58,127 nucleotides of DNA from JAOBAU01 sp034667465 (GTDB taxonomy: Bacteria; Acidobacteriota; Thermoanaerobaculia; Gp7-AA8), in assembly GCA_034667465.1 (NCBI GenBank), contig JAXDJV010000005.1, forward strand, positions 1 to 58,127, read 5' to 3'. The notes beneath the pieces were generated by a model, which ran no database searches, had not been told where the DNA came from, and saw only the letters and a list, made by a program, of their open reading frames with translations. A program made the translations under genes and the position numbers. Numbering within the stretch: the stretch's first letter is position 1; each line of letters starts with the position of its first letter. Shown here in pieces: positions 31,615 through 39,033 of the stretch.

Positions 31615-32993
31615 AGATGCAGGGACGAATCGACGTCGAACAACTGAAGCGGCTCACCGCGGACGGCGAGCTGGAGACGGTCATCGCCGTCTTCCCCGAC
31701 ATGTACGGCCGCCTCGTCGGCAAGCGGCTGGTGGCGCGATTCTTCGTCGATGAAGTGCTCGGCCACGGCATGCACGCGTGCGATTACCTGCTCGCATGCG
31801 ACGTCGACATGGATCCGGTTCCCGGCTACGCGTTCACGTCGTGGGCGAAGGGCTACGGCGATTTTCGTCCGCTGCCCGATCTCTCGACGCTGCGCATCGC
31901 GTCGTGGCTCGACAAGACCGCGATCGTGTTGTGCGACGTCTACGCGGAAAAAGCAGACACGCTCGTCGCCGTGGCGCCGCGCGGCATCCTTCGCAAACAA
32001 CTCGAACGTGCGTCCGCGAGCGGCTTCACGGCGATGGCAGCATCGGAGCTCGAGCTCTACGTCTTCAACGAGACCTACGAATCGGCGGCGCAGAAGGGCT
32101 ACGTCAAACTCGAGCCGATCGGCCGCGTGATCGAGGATTACCACATCCTCCAGGGAACGAAAGAAGAGTTCCTCATCGGCGCGATCCGCTCGCATCTCGA
32201 GCGCTCGGGCGTGCCGGTCGAATCGTCGAAAGGCGAATGGGGACCGGGACAGCAGGAGATCGGCCTCCGTTACGCCGACGCGCTGGAGATGGCCGATCGT
32301 CACGTGCTTTACAAGCACGCCGCGAAAGAGATCGCCTGGCAGCTCGGCAAAGCGGTGACGTTCATGGCGAAGTGGGACGAGCGCTACGCCGGCTCGAGCT
32401 GCCACATTCACATGAGCATCTGGGACGCGAAGGGAAAGAACGCGCTCTTCGACGGCGATGAATCGCTTGGTCCGATCAAGTGCTCGCAAACGTTCCGCTG
32501 GTTCCTCGGCGGCTGGATGAAGCACGTTCGCGAGCTTTTCGCGTTCTACGCGCCGTATCCGGCGTCGTACAAACGCTACGTCGCCGGCTCATTCGCGCCG
32601 ACCGGAATCGCGTGGAGCTACGACAATCGCACTGCCGCCTTTCGCATCGTCGGCCACGGCTCATCGCTCCGCATCGAGTGCCGCGCCGCAGGCGCAGACG
32701 CGAATGTCTATCTTGCTTTCGCCGCAACACTCGCCGCAGGACTCGACGGCATCGCGAACAAAATCGAGCCGCCCGAGGCGTTCGAAGGCGATGTCTACGC
32801 CGCGCAGGATTTGCAACATCTCCCGCATTCACTGCTCGAATCGATCGCGGAGCTGGAGAAGAGCGCGTTCGCGCGCGAAGCGTTCGGCGACGACGTCATC
32901 GATCACTACCTGCACTTCTTCCGGACCGAGCAACGGAAGTTCGACTCGGTCGTGACCGACTGGGAACGGCGTCGCTATTTCGAAATGGGCTAG
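31611..32993 (+). CDS. Glutamine synthetase family protein (gamma-glutamyl-amine ligase-like)
   Basis: A 460-residue enzyme with the glutamine synthetase fold. The N-terminal beta-grasp and catalytic domain are complete, with ASELELYVF (Glu ligands), GEWGPGQQEI, SSCHIHMSIW and the ATP/Glu region APYPASYKRYVAGSFAP with RIECR. It has no adenylylation loop of GlnA type and sits next to an ALDH, so it is more like PuuA-type gamma-glutamylpolyamine synthetase than housekeeping GlnA. Substrate is inference. Confidence 0.87.
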   Translation: MKMQGRIDVEQLKRLTADGELETVIAVFPDMYGRLVGKRLVARFFVDEVLGHGMHACDYLLACDVDMDPVPGYAFTSWAKGYGDFRPLPDLSTLRIASWLDKTAIVLCDVYAEKADTLVAVAPRGILRKQLERASASGFTAMAASELELYVFNETYESAAQKGYVKLEPIGRVIEDYHILQGTKEEFLIGAIRSHLERSGVPVESSKGEWGPGQQEIGLRYADALEMADRHVLYKHAAKEIAWQLGKAVTFMAKWDERYAGSSCHIHMSIWDAKGKNALFDGDESLGPIKCSQTFRWFLGGWMKHVRELFAFYAPYPASYKRYVAGSFAPTGIAWSYDNRTAAFRIVGHGSSLRIECRAAGADANVYLAFAATLAAGLDGIANKIEPPEAFEGDVYAAQDLQHLPHSLLESIAELEKSAFAREAFGDDVIDHYLHFFRTEQRKFDSVVTDWERRRYFEMG

Positions 32994-33001
32994 AAACCAG
33001 T

Positions 33002-33082
33002 TCTGAGTGCTGAGTGCTGAGTGCTGAGTAAAGGCAGTCGGCATGCGAAGCGACTCAGCACTCTGCACTCAGCACTCTGCAC
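33002..33082 (+). repeat. GCTGAGT heptamer palindrome, copy 1
   Basis: Left arm of tandem heptamers (GTGCTGAGTGCTGAGT, 33002-33029) and reverse-complement right arm (ACTCAGCACTCTGCAC, 33052-33082) around a 22-base loop. The stem of about 27 bp has few mismatches. It ends just before the GGAGG ribosome site of the SDR gene. Confidence 0.9.
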
Positions 33083-33096
33083 CTCGGAGGTCTTGG

Positions 33097-33870
33097 ATGC
33101 GTCTCGAAAACAAAGTTGCATTGATCACCGGCGGCGCGTCGGGCATCGGGAAAGCGTCGTGCCTCCTCTTCGCGCGCGAAGGGGCGAAAGTCGTCGCCGT
33201 CGATCTGAAGCTCGACGCTGCCGAAGCAACGTGCAAAGAAATTCGCGACGTCGGCGGTGAAGCTGCCGCGTTCGCGGCCGATGTCTCGAAAGCAAAAGAC
33301 GCCGCGGCGATGGTGGAGTTCGCGGAGAAAACGTTCGGGAAGCTGAACGTCATCTTCAACAACGCCGGCGTCTTTCATCCGAACGACGAGTCGGTCACCA
33401 ACACCACCGAAGAAATCTGGGACATGGTGATCAACGTCAATCTCAAAGGCGTGTTCCTCGGCTGCCAGTACGCGGTCCCGGCACTCCTCCGCGCAGGCGG
33501 TGGCTCGATCATCAACACCGCGTCATTCGTCGCCGTCATGGGCGCTGCCGTTCCGCAGATCGCCTACACGGCGAGCAAAGGCGGCGTGCTGGCGATGACG
33601 CGAGAGATCGCCGTCGAGTTCGCGCGTCAGAACATTCGCGCAAATTCACTCTGTCCCGGCCCGGTCGAAACGCCGCTCCTCGCCGAGCTCCTCGCCGATC
33701 CGGCGCGACGCAATCGGCGACTCGTGCACATTCCGATGGGACGCTTCGCGCGCGCCGAGGAGATGGCGAATGCGGCGCTGTTCCTGGCGAGTGACGAGAG
33801 CTCGTTCGTAACCGGCACGACGTTCCTTGTCGACGGCGGCATCAGCGGCGCATACATCACCCCGGAGTGA
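33097..33870 (+). CDS. Short-chain dehydrogenase/reductase
   Basis: A 257-residue classical SDR. The cofactor motif TGGASGIG is at 11-18, NNAG at 88-91, and the catalytic Ser143, Tyr157 and Lys161 (AYTASK) are present. An acidic residue after the second strand (AVDLKLD) favours NAD. The ATG at 33097 has GGAGG seven bases before it. The gene follows the ALDH and ligase genes after a palindromic repeat; substrate unknown. Confidence 0.92.
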   Translation: MRLENKVALITGGASGIGKASCLLFAREGAKVVAVDLKLDAAEATCKEIRDVGGEAAAFAADVSKAKDAAAMVEFAEKTFGKLNVIFNNAGVFHPNDESVTNTTEEIWDMVINVNLKGVFLGCQYAVPALLRAGGGSIINTASFVAVMGAAVPQIAYTASKGGVLAMTREIAVEFARQNIRANSLCPGPVETPLLAELLADPARRNRRLVHIPMGRFARAEEMANAALFLASDESSFVTGTTFLVDGGISGAYITPE

Positions 33871-33871
33871 T

Positions 33872-33968
33872 GTCATCCCGAGCGTAGCGAGGGATCCGGG
33901 AGGGCGGGGCGACAGGCCGCAGTTTTCGTGCCCCGCCCTCCCGGATCCTGCGCTACGCTCAGGATGAC
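33872..33968 (+). repeat. GTCATCC-type inverted repeat, copy 6
   Basis: Complete element with CCCGAG left end and CTCAGGATGAC right end. The GGGAGGGCGGGGC and GCCCCGCCCTCCC arms make a long stem. It lies directly after the SDR stop. Opposite orientation to copies 1 and 4 relative to the genes around it. Its terminal ATG opens the frame 33964-34197. Confidence 0.92.
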
Positions 33969-34197
33969 GATGCGTGAAATCCCCGCCGCAGTCCTCGCCG
34001 CGAACATGTCGCTCGAACCGGCGCCAACGGAACGCGTCGAGCTGCAAGCTCCGGTCATAAGACGCGTGATGCCGCGCATCACCCCGCCACTCAACCTTGC
34101 AGTGATCCCGTTTCGCTATCGCGTGAGCAGCGAAGGGGTTGAAGCAGTGCGGCCGAAATGCCGGCACAAAGAAGCGCGTTCTCGCGCGCGCTCATGA
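33964..34197 (+). CDS. Hypothetical small protein in the SDR-ABC-F gap
   Basis: Between the SDR stop (33870) and the ABC-F start (34194) lie 323 bases with no recognised gene. The first 97 are a repeat. The rest holds this frame of 77 codons (MTMREIPAAVLAANMSLEP at its start), which has GC-rich third positions like its neighbours and ends in an exact ATGA overlap with the ABC-F gene. No domain or membrane segment is seen and there is no ribosome site, so it may be non-coding leader sequence. Confidence 0.3.
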   Translation: MTMREIPAAVLAANMSLEPAPTERVELQAPVIRRVMPRITPPLNLAVIPFRYRVSSEGVEAVRPKCRHKEARSRARS

Positions 34198-35828
34198 TCT
34201 CGCTCAGCAAAGTATCGAAGCAGTACGGCCGCCAGCTCATCTTCGTCGACGCCTCCTTTCAGCTCAATCCGGGCGAAAAGGCCGGGCTCGTCGGCCCGAA
34301 CGGCGCCGGCAAAACGACGCTCTTCCGTCTCATCGTCGGCGAGGAATCGCCCGATGAAGGCGACGTCTCCGTTCCGAAGAAAGTCACCATCGGCTACTTT
34401 CGCCAGGACATCGAAGAGATGTCGGGCCGCAGCGTCCTCGATGAAGCGATCGCCGGCAGCGGCCGGCTCGGCGATCTGCATCACGAGCTGATCGAGCTCG
34501 AGCACGCCATGACCGACGTCGATCGTCCCGACTACGACGCCGTCCTCGATCGCTTCGGCCATGTGCAGGAGGAGTATTCGCACCTCGGCGGCTACGAGCT
34601 CGAAGCGCGCGCACGCGAAGTCCTGCACGGCCTCGGCTTCGAAGACGATCGCATCGATGCCGACGCCGGCAACCTCTCCGGCGGCTGGAAGATGCGCGTC
34701 GCCATGGCGAAAGTTCTCCTCGGCCGTCCCGACGTCCTGCTGATGGACGAGCCGACCAACCATCTCGATCTCGAATCGATCATCTGGCTCGAAGCCTTCC
34801 TGAAGAACTATCCCGGCTCGCTGCTGATGACGTCGCACGATCGCGAGTTCATGAACCGCATCGTCTCGAAAATCGTCGAGATCGACGAGGGCGATCTCGT
34901 CACCTACTCCGGCGACTACGAGTTCTACGAGCGCGAGCGCGCCACGCGCGAGACGAATCGCGAGGCCGCGTACGCGCGACAGCAGGCGATGCTCGCGAAG
35001 GAACAGCGCTTCATCGATCGCTTCGCCGCGCACGCCGCGAAGGCCGCACAGGTGCAGAGCCGCGTGAAAGCGCTAGACAAGATCGAGAAAGTCGAGCCGC
35101 CGAAAAAGCGGAAGGTGATGAAGTTCGACTTCCGCACGCCGCCGCGCAGCGGTGATGACGTCGCGGTGCTTGACGGCGTCTCGAAAACGTTCGGCAAGCG
35201 CGTCGTCTATGACGGCTTCTCGTTCCTGGTCCGCCGCGGCGAGCGGTGGTGCGTGATGGGAAAGAACGGCGCGGGAAAATCGACGCTGCTGAAAATGGTC
35301 GCCGGCGCGATGCCGCCCGACGAAGGAAACGTGAAGCTCGGCGCATCGCTGAAGATGGGCTACTTCTCGCAGCAGGCGCTCGACGTGCTCGATCCCAACC
35401 TCACCGTGTGGGAACAGATCCAGAAAGACTTTCCGCTCGAAGGGATCGGCGTCCTGCGCAGTCTCCTCGGCGCGTTTCAGTTTTCCGGCGATGAAGTGGA
35501 GAAGAAGATCCGCTCGCTGTCGGGTGGCGAACGTTCGCGGCTCGTCCTCGCGCGAATGCTCCTCAATCCGCCGAACTTCCTGATCCTCGACGAGCCGACG
35601 AACCATCTCGACCTCGCCACGAAAGAGATGCTCGTCGAAGCGCTGAAGGATTTCGAAGGAACGATGCTGTTCGTGTCGCACGATCGCGCCTTTCTGCGCG
35701 GACTGTCGAATCGCGTCCTCGAGCTCGGCGGCGAGAGCGGCACCGACTCACAGCCGCGACTGTACGGCGGCTCGTACAACGAGTACGTCGCGCAGACCGG
35801 ACACGAAGCGCCCGGCGTTCACGCGTAG
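34194..35828 (+). CDS. ABC-F family ATPase (ribosome-associated)
   Basis: A 544-residue soluble protein with two ABC domains and no membrane part. Walker A motifs are GPNGAGKT and GKNGAGKS. Signatures are LSGGWKMRVAMAK and LSGGERSRLVLAR. Walker B is followed by LLMDEPTNHLDL and LILDEPTNHLDL. The basic inter-domain linker (RFAAHAAKAAQVQSRVKAL) is the P-site tRNA interaction motif region. ABC-F proteins resolve stalled or antibiotic-blocked ribosomes; which paralogue this is cannot be told. The ATG at 34194 is the family-typical start (MISLSKVSKQYG). Confidence 0.93.
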   Translation: MISLSKVSKQYGRQLIFVDASFQLNPGEKAGLVGPNGAGKTTLFRLIVGEESPDEGDVSVPKKVTIGYFRQDIEEMSGRSVLDEAIAGSGRLGDLHHELIELEHAMTDVDRPDYDAVLDRFGHVQEEYSHLGGYELEARAREVLHGLGFEDDRIDADAGNLSGGWKMRVAMAKVLLGRPDVLLMDEPTNHLDLESIIWLEAFLKNYPGSLLMTSHDREFMNRIVSKIVEIDEGDLVTYSGDYEFYERERATRETNREAAYARQQAMLAKEQRFIDRFAAHAAKAAQVQSRVKALDKIEKVEPPKKRKVMKFDFRTPPRSGDDVAVLDGVSKTFGKRVVYDGFSFLVRRGERWCVMGKNGAGKSTLLKMVAGAMPPDEGNVKLGASLKMGYFSQQALDVLDPNLTVWEQIQKDFPLEGIGVLRSLLGAFQFSGDEVEKKIRSLSGGERSRLVLARMLLNPPNFLILDEPTNHLDLATKEMLVEALKDFEGTMLFVSHDRAFLRGLSNRVLELGGESGTDSQPRLYGGSYNEYVAQTGHEAPGVHA

Positions 35829-35837
35829 ACTGCTCCG

Positions 35838-37352
35838 ATGTCGCGAAAGGCTTTCGTGCTCCTCGCCGCGCTCATTGCGATGCCGGCCGTCGCGGAATTG
35901 CGTTACGACATCGGCTCGCCGACCGTACGCGATGTCTACGTCGATCCGGTCGCGGGCAACGACAGCAACAGTGGCGACTCACGCAACGCCGCCCTGCGCA
36001 CACTCACCGAAGCGTGGAATCGCATTCCCAGCGGCCGCCCGCTCACCGGCAACGGCTATCGCATTCAACTGCTTGCCGGACGATACGACGAGAGCGCGCT
36101 GCCGAATTACCTCGAGTCGCGCTACGGCACCGCGCAGTTTCCGATCATCATTCAGTCAGCCGATGCCCCGCGCAGCGCGCGGCTTGCCGGCGATCTGAAC
36201 ATCTTCGACAGCCGCTATATCTATCTCATCGGACTCGACATGGTTCCCGAGCCGGCCGGCGACGTGCTGCATTGCGAGCTCTGCGATCACATCCTCGTGC
36301 GCGATTCGAATCTCAACGGCGGCAATCGCATCGCGCACGACATGGTGAAGATCAATCAGACGCAATACGTCTACCTCGAAGACTCGACGTTCAGCGGCGC
36401 GGAGGACAACACCATCGACTTCGTCGCCGTCCAGTACGGCCACGTCGCGCGCAACAAAATCTCGAACGCGCAGGACTGGTGCATGTACACGAAGGGCGGC
36501 TCCGCGTATCTGCGCATCGAGCAGAACGAGTTCTTCGATTGCGGCACCGGCGGCTTCACGGCCGGGCAGGGAACCGGCTTTCAGTTCATGACGCCGCCGT
36601 GGATCCATTACGAGGCGTACGACATCAAGGTCATAAACAATGTCGTGCACGACACCGAAGGCGCAGGGCTGGGAGTGAACGGCGGCTACAACATTCTGAT
36701 GGCGTACAACACGCTCTATCGAGTCGGCACGCGCGATCACATGCTCGAAGTCGTGTTCGGCAATCGCAGTTGCGACGGCGTGCCTGGCGACGAAGGCCGC
36801 GGACGCTGCCAGCAGTATCTCGACCTCGGCGGATGGGGAACGACGGTCGTCGACGACGGCACGAACTCGGTCCGCATTCCGGATCGAAACGTCTTCATCT
36901 ACGACAACATCCTTTACAACCCGCCGGGCGTCGTCAGTCCGCAGGCGTTCACGATCGCAGCGCCGTTCGGGAGCGCGCTCTCGGATACGAACCTGCAGAT
37001 CAAAGGAAACGTGATCTTCGGCGCAGAGTCGCTCGGCATCGGCGATGACAGCGGCTGTTCGCCGACGAATCCAACATGCAACGAAGGACAGCTTCGCGCG
37101 GAGAACACGTTCGTCGCACCGCAGCTCGGCAGCGATCTCCGTCCGCTCGCCGCGACCGGCACGCTCTACACGCCGCCGAACTTCAGCTGGAGCGATGCGC
37201 CTTCACCGCCGCTCGCACCGGCCGGCGATCCGTCGAACAGCGTGACCGTCGATCGGAACGGCGTCGTTCGCGGCAGCGCAAACGCGGCGGGCGCGTATGT
37301 CATCGCGGGTGCGACGCAGAAGGCGCCGCGGCGTCGAACGGCGCGTCACTGA
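35838..37352 (+). CDS. Secreted right-handed beta-helix protein
   Basis: A 504-residue exported protein. The signal peptide (MSRKAFVLLAALIAMPAVA) precedes a DUF1565-like start (VRDVYVDPVAGNDSNSGDS) and a series of parallel beta-helix turns with short repeats such as LVRDSNLNGGNRI and IKVINNVVHDTEGAGL. The fold is shared by polysaccharide lyases and cell-surface proteins. I see no clear catalytic set. The basic C-terminus (APRRRTARH) is unusual for a secreted protein. It starts 9 bases after the ABC-F stop. Confidence 0.85.
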   Translation: MSRKAFVLLAALIAMPAVAELRYDIGSPTVRDVYVDPVAGNDSNSGDSRNAALRTLTEAWNRIPSGRPLTGNGYRIQLLAGRYDESALPNYLESRYGTAQFPIIIQSADAPRSARLAGDLNIFDSRYIYLIGLDMVPEPAGDVLHCELCDHILVRDSNLNGGNRIAHDMVKINQTQYVYLEDSTFSGAEDNTIDFVAVQYGHVARNKISNAQDWCMYTKGGSAYLRIEQNEFFDCGTGGFTAGQGTGFQFMTPPWIHYEAYDIKVINNVVHDTEGAGLGVNGGYNILMAYNTLYRVGTRDHMLEVVFGNRSCDGVPGDEGRGRCQQYLDLGGWGTTVVDDGTNSVRIPDRNVFIYDNILYNPPGVVSPQAFTIAAPFGSALSDTNLQIKGNVIFGAESLGIGDDSGCSPTNPTCNEGQLRAENTFVAPQLGSDLRPLAATGTLYTPPNFSWSDAPSPPLAPAGDPSNSVTVDRNGVVRGSANAAGAYVIAGATQKAPRRRTARH

Positions 37353-37362
37353 CGCCAGACAG

Positions 37363-37419
37363 GTGTGGAGGCGGGCGCTTCGCCCGCGTCGGGACGGCCG
37401 AAGCGGCCGTCCCCACATC
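37363..37419. repeat. Double-hairpin GC repeat between convergent genes
   Basis: Outer arms GTGTGGAG and CCCCACATC enclose GCGGGCGCTTCGCCCGC and GACGGCCGAAGCGGCCGTC. The layout matches 17130-17188. It fills the gap between two convergent genes and could end transcription on both strands. Confidence 0.85.
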
Positions 37420-37422
37420 ACA

Positions 37423-38136
37423 TCAGACGCCGATCAACACCTTCGATGCGGCGACCGCGCTGCCCAGGAACTCGCGCGCATCGCCGTTGCGTGACGCGGG
37501 GAGAATTGCGCCGAGCCAGCCTTCCGTGTTCCACGAACCGCCGCCGGCGAGCGGCGGAAACGACGTCGCGGTTGTTCGCGGCGAGTGGTTCACGTACCAG
37601 TACGGCTCATCGAGCGTCTCGTCGCCGGGAGAAAGGCCGGCGCCGATCGTCTTCGCGCCGCCGTCGAATTCCATCAGCGTCGCGATGTCGAAATGGTGTG
37701 GCCAGATTCGAACGTCGTCGTGCAGTTCGCGCAGCAGCGTTGCGGCCTCGCGGTAGTAACGCGCCAGCGCCTCGAACTGCTCGCAGTCGCTTCCATCGAA
37801 CGCGGCGCCGGCGCCGACCGGATGCTGCGGCAGCGGTTCGTTCAGCTCGCGGCGAACTCCCGGCGCGCGCTCAGCGATCCACGCAAATGCTTCGTCGAAC
37901 GTGTGGCCGTGGAGCGGAAACTCTTCGTCGCCGAGAAGGAGAGTGAGGTCGCGAAGACGAAGACCGGAACGGTGCGGAGACTCCTGCACCAGCGCGTCGG
38001 CCGCGAAGTCGTAACGGAAGCTCGTGTGACTGTCGTCTGCGGCGGGACAGCCGAGCGTGCGGCCGACGGTCGCGGCCAGCTGCGCGGCCCAGTGCAGATG
38101 AAGGCGTGCGTCGGTGAGCGTGCGCGGATCAATCAT
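37423..38136 (-). CDS. Uncharacterised protein (WPHHFDIA motif)
   Basis: A soluble protein of 237 residues from ATG 38136; in-frame TTG at 38175 overlapping the upstream stop (TTGA) is an alternative. I do not recognise it with certainty. Distinctive stretches are LTDARLHLHWAAQLAAT, RIWPHHFDIATLMEF, SPGDETLDEPYWYV and GSWNTEGW. The His, Trp and Asp residues in these look like conserved active- or binding-site positions. It follows a DUF4097 protein gene on the same strand. Confidence 0.65.
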   Translation of the reverse strand: MIDPRTLTDARLHLHWAAQLAATVGRTLGCPAADDSHTSFRYDFAADALVQESPHRSGLRLRDLTLLLGDEEFPLHGHTFDEAFAWIAERAPGVRRELNEPLPQHPVGAGAAFDGSDCEQFEALARYYREAATLLRELHDDVRIWPHHFDIATLMEFDGGAKTIGAGLSPGDETLDEPYWYVNHSPRTTATSFPPLAGGGSWNTEGWLGAILPASRNGDAREFLGSAVAASKVLIGV

Positions 38137-38171
38137 CACATCATTGTGATCCCGATCCGCGCACGACGGTT

Positions 38172-38966
38172 TCAACGCGTCGCGGCAGACGCCTTCGTGA
38201 TCTCGATCGAGCCGTTCGTGGTGCGCAGTTTCAAACCGGCGCCGCCGCCGTTCAGCGTGCCGTGGAGTGCGTGCTTGCCGGTGCTCGTCGTAGCGATCGG
38301 GAGGTCGGTGTGAATCGAGCCGTTCGTCGTCGACGCATCGACGCTCGCCGCGACGTTCGCCGGCAACGCGACGGAGATGCGGCCGTTCGTCGTCTCGAGC
38401 GACATCGGCTGTCCGGCATAGACCGCCGTCAGCTCCGCGCGGATTCCGCCGTTCGTCGTTTCGGCATCGAGACGGCCGGCGCAGTTCACGACTTCGATCC
38501 GGCCGTTGGTCGTCTGGAGGTTCATCTTTCCGCGAAGATCGGAGAGATGAACGGAGCCGTTCACGTTGTCGACGTCGACGTTCATCGCGCGCGGCACGGT
38601 GACTTCATACGTGACGCTGGCGCTGGCGCGCGAGCCGGTCAGCAAATCCCAAAGTCCGCTGCCTTCGTTCGGATAGTGCGTCAGCACCGCGAGGCCGCCG
38701 TTCTGCGGAGTCAGATCGATGCGGAGACCTTTCATCGCCGACTTCGCGGCGGCGTCGTCGCTGCTCTCAACCTTCTTCTCCGCCTGCACGCGGATGCGCG
38801 GCTGGTCCCACGTGTGGATGGTGATCGAGCCGTTGGTGTTGGACAGCGTCAGCGTCGCGCCGGGGCGCGCATCGAACGTGCGATCGACGGTCTCGCGCAG
38901 CGTTCCCGCCGAAGCGGCCACCGCGAGGAACGACAGGAACAGCGAGAAGAGCGTGCGTTTGAACAT
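38172..38966 (-). CDS. DUF4097 family exported beta-repeat protein
   Basis: A 264-residue exported protein. The signal peptide is FKRTLFSLFLSFLAVAASA-like at the N-terminus. The body consists of strand repeats with recurring TTNGxI units (LQTTNGRIEV, AETTNGGIRAE, LETTNGRISV, STTNGSIHT, RTTNGSIEI), the mark of the DUF4097 putative-adhesin fold. The ATG at 38966 has GGAGG seven bases upstream, which fixes the start. It is divergent from the M28 peptidase gene; the 67-base gap between them must hold both promoters. Confidence 0.9.
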   Translation of the reverse strand: MFKRTLFSLFLSFLAVAASAGTLRETVDRTFDARPGATLTLSNTNGSITIHTWDQPRIRVQAEKKVESSDDAAAKSAMKGLRIDLTPQNGGLAVLTHYPNEGSGLWDLLTGSRASASVTYEVTVPRAMNVDVDNVNGSVHLSDLRGKMNLQTTNGRIEVVNCAGRLDAETTNGGIRAELTAVYAGQPMSLETTNGRISVALPANVAASVDASTTNGSIHTDLPIATTSTGKHALHGTLNGGGAGLKLRTTNGSIEITKASAATR

Positions 38967-39033
38967 CGGATCCTCCGTATGCGAATCGATACGGAGGCGA
39001 AGCGGAGATGTTTCGCGGCACAATGGCGGCGAG

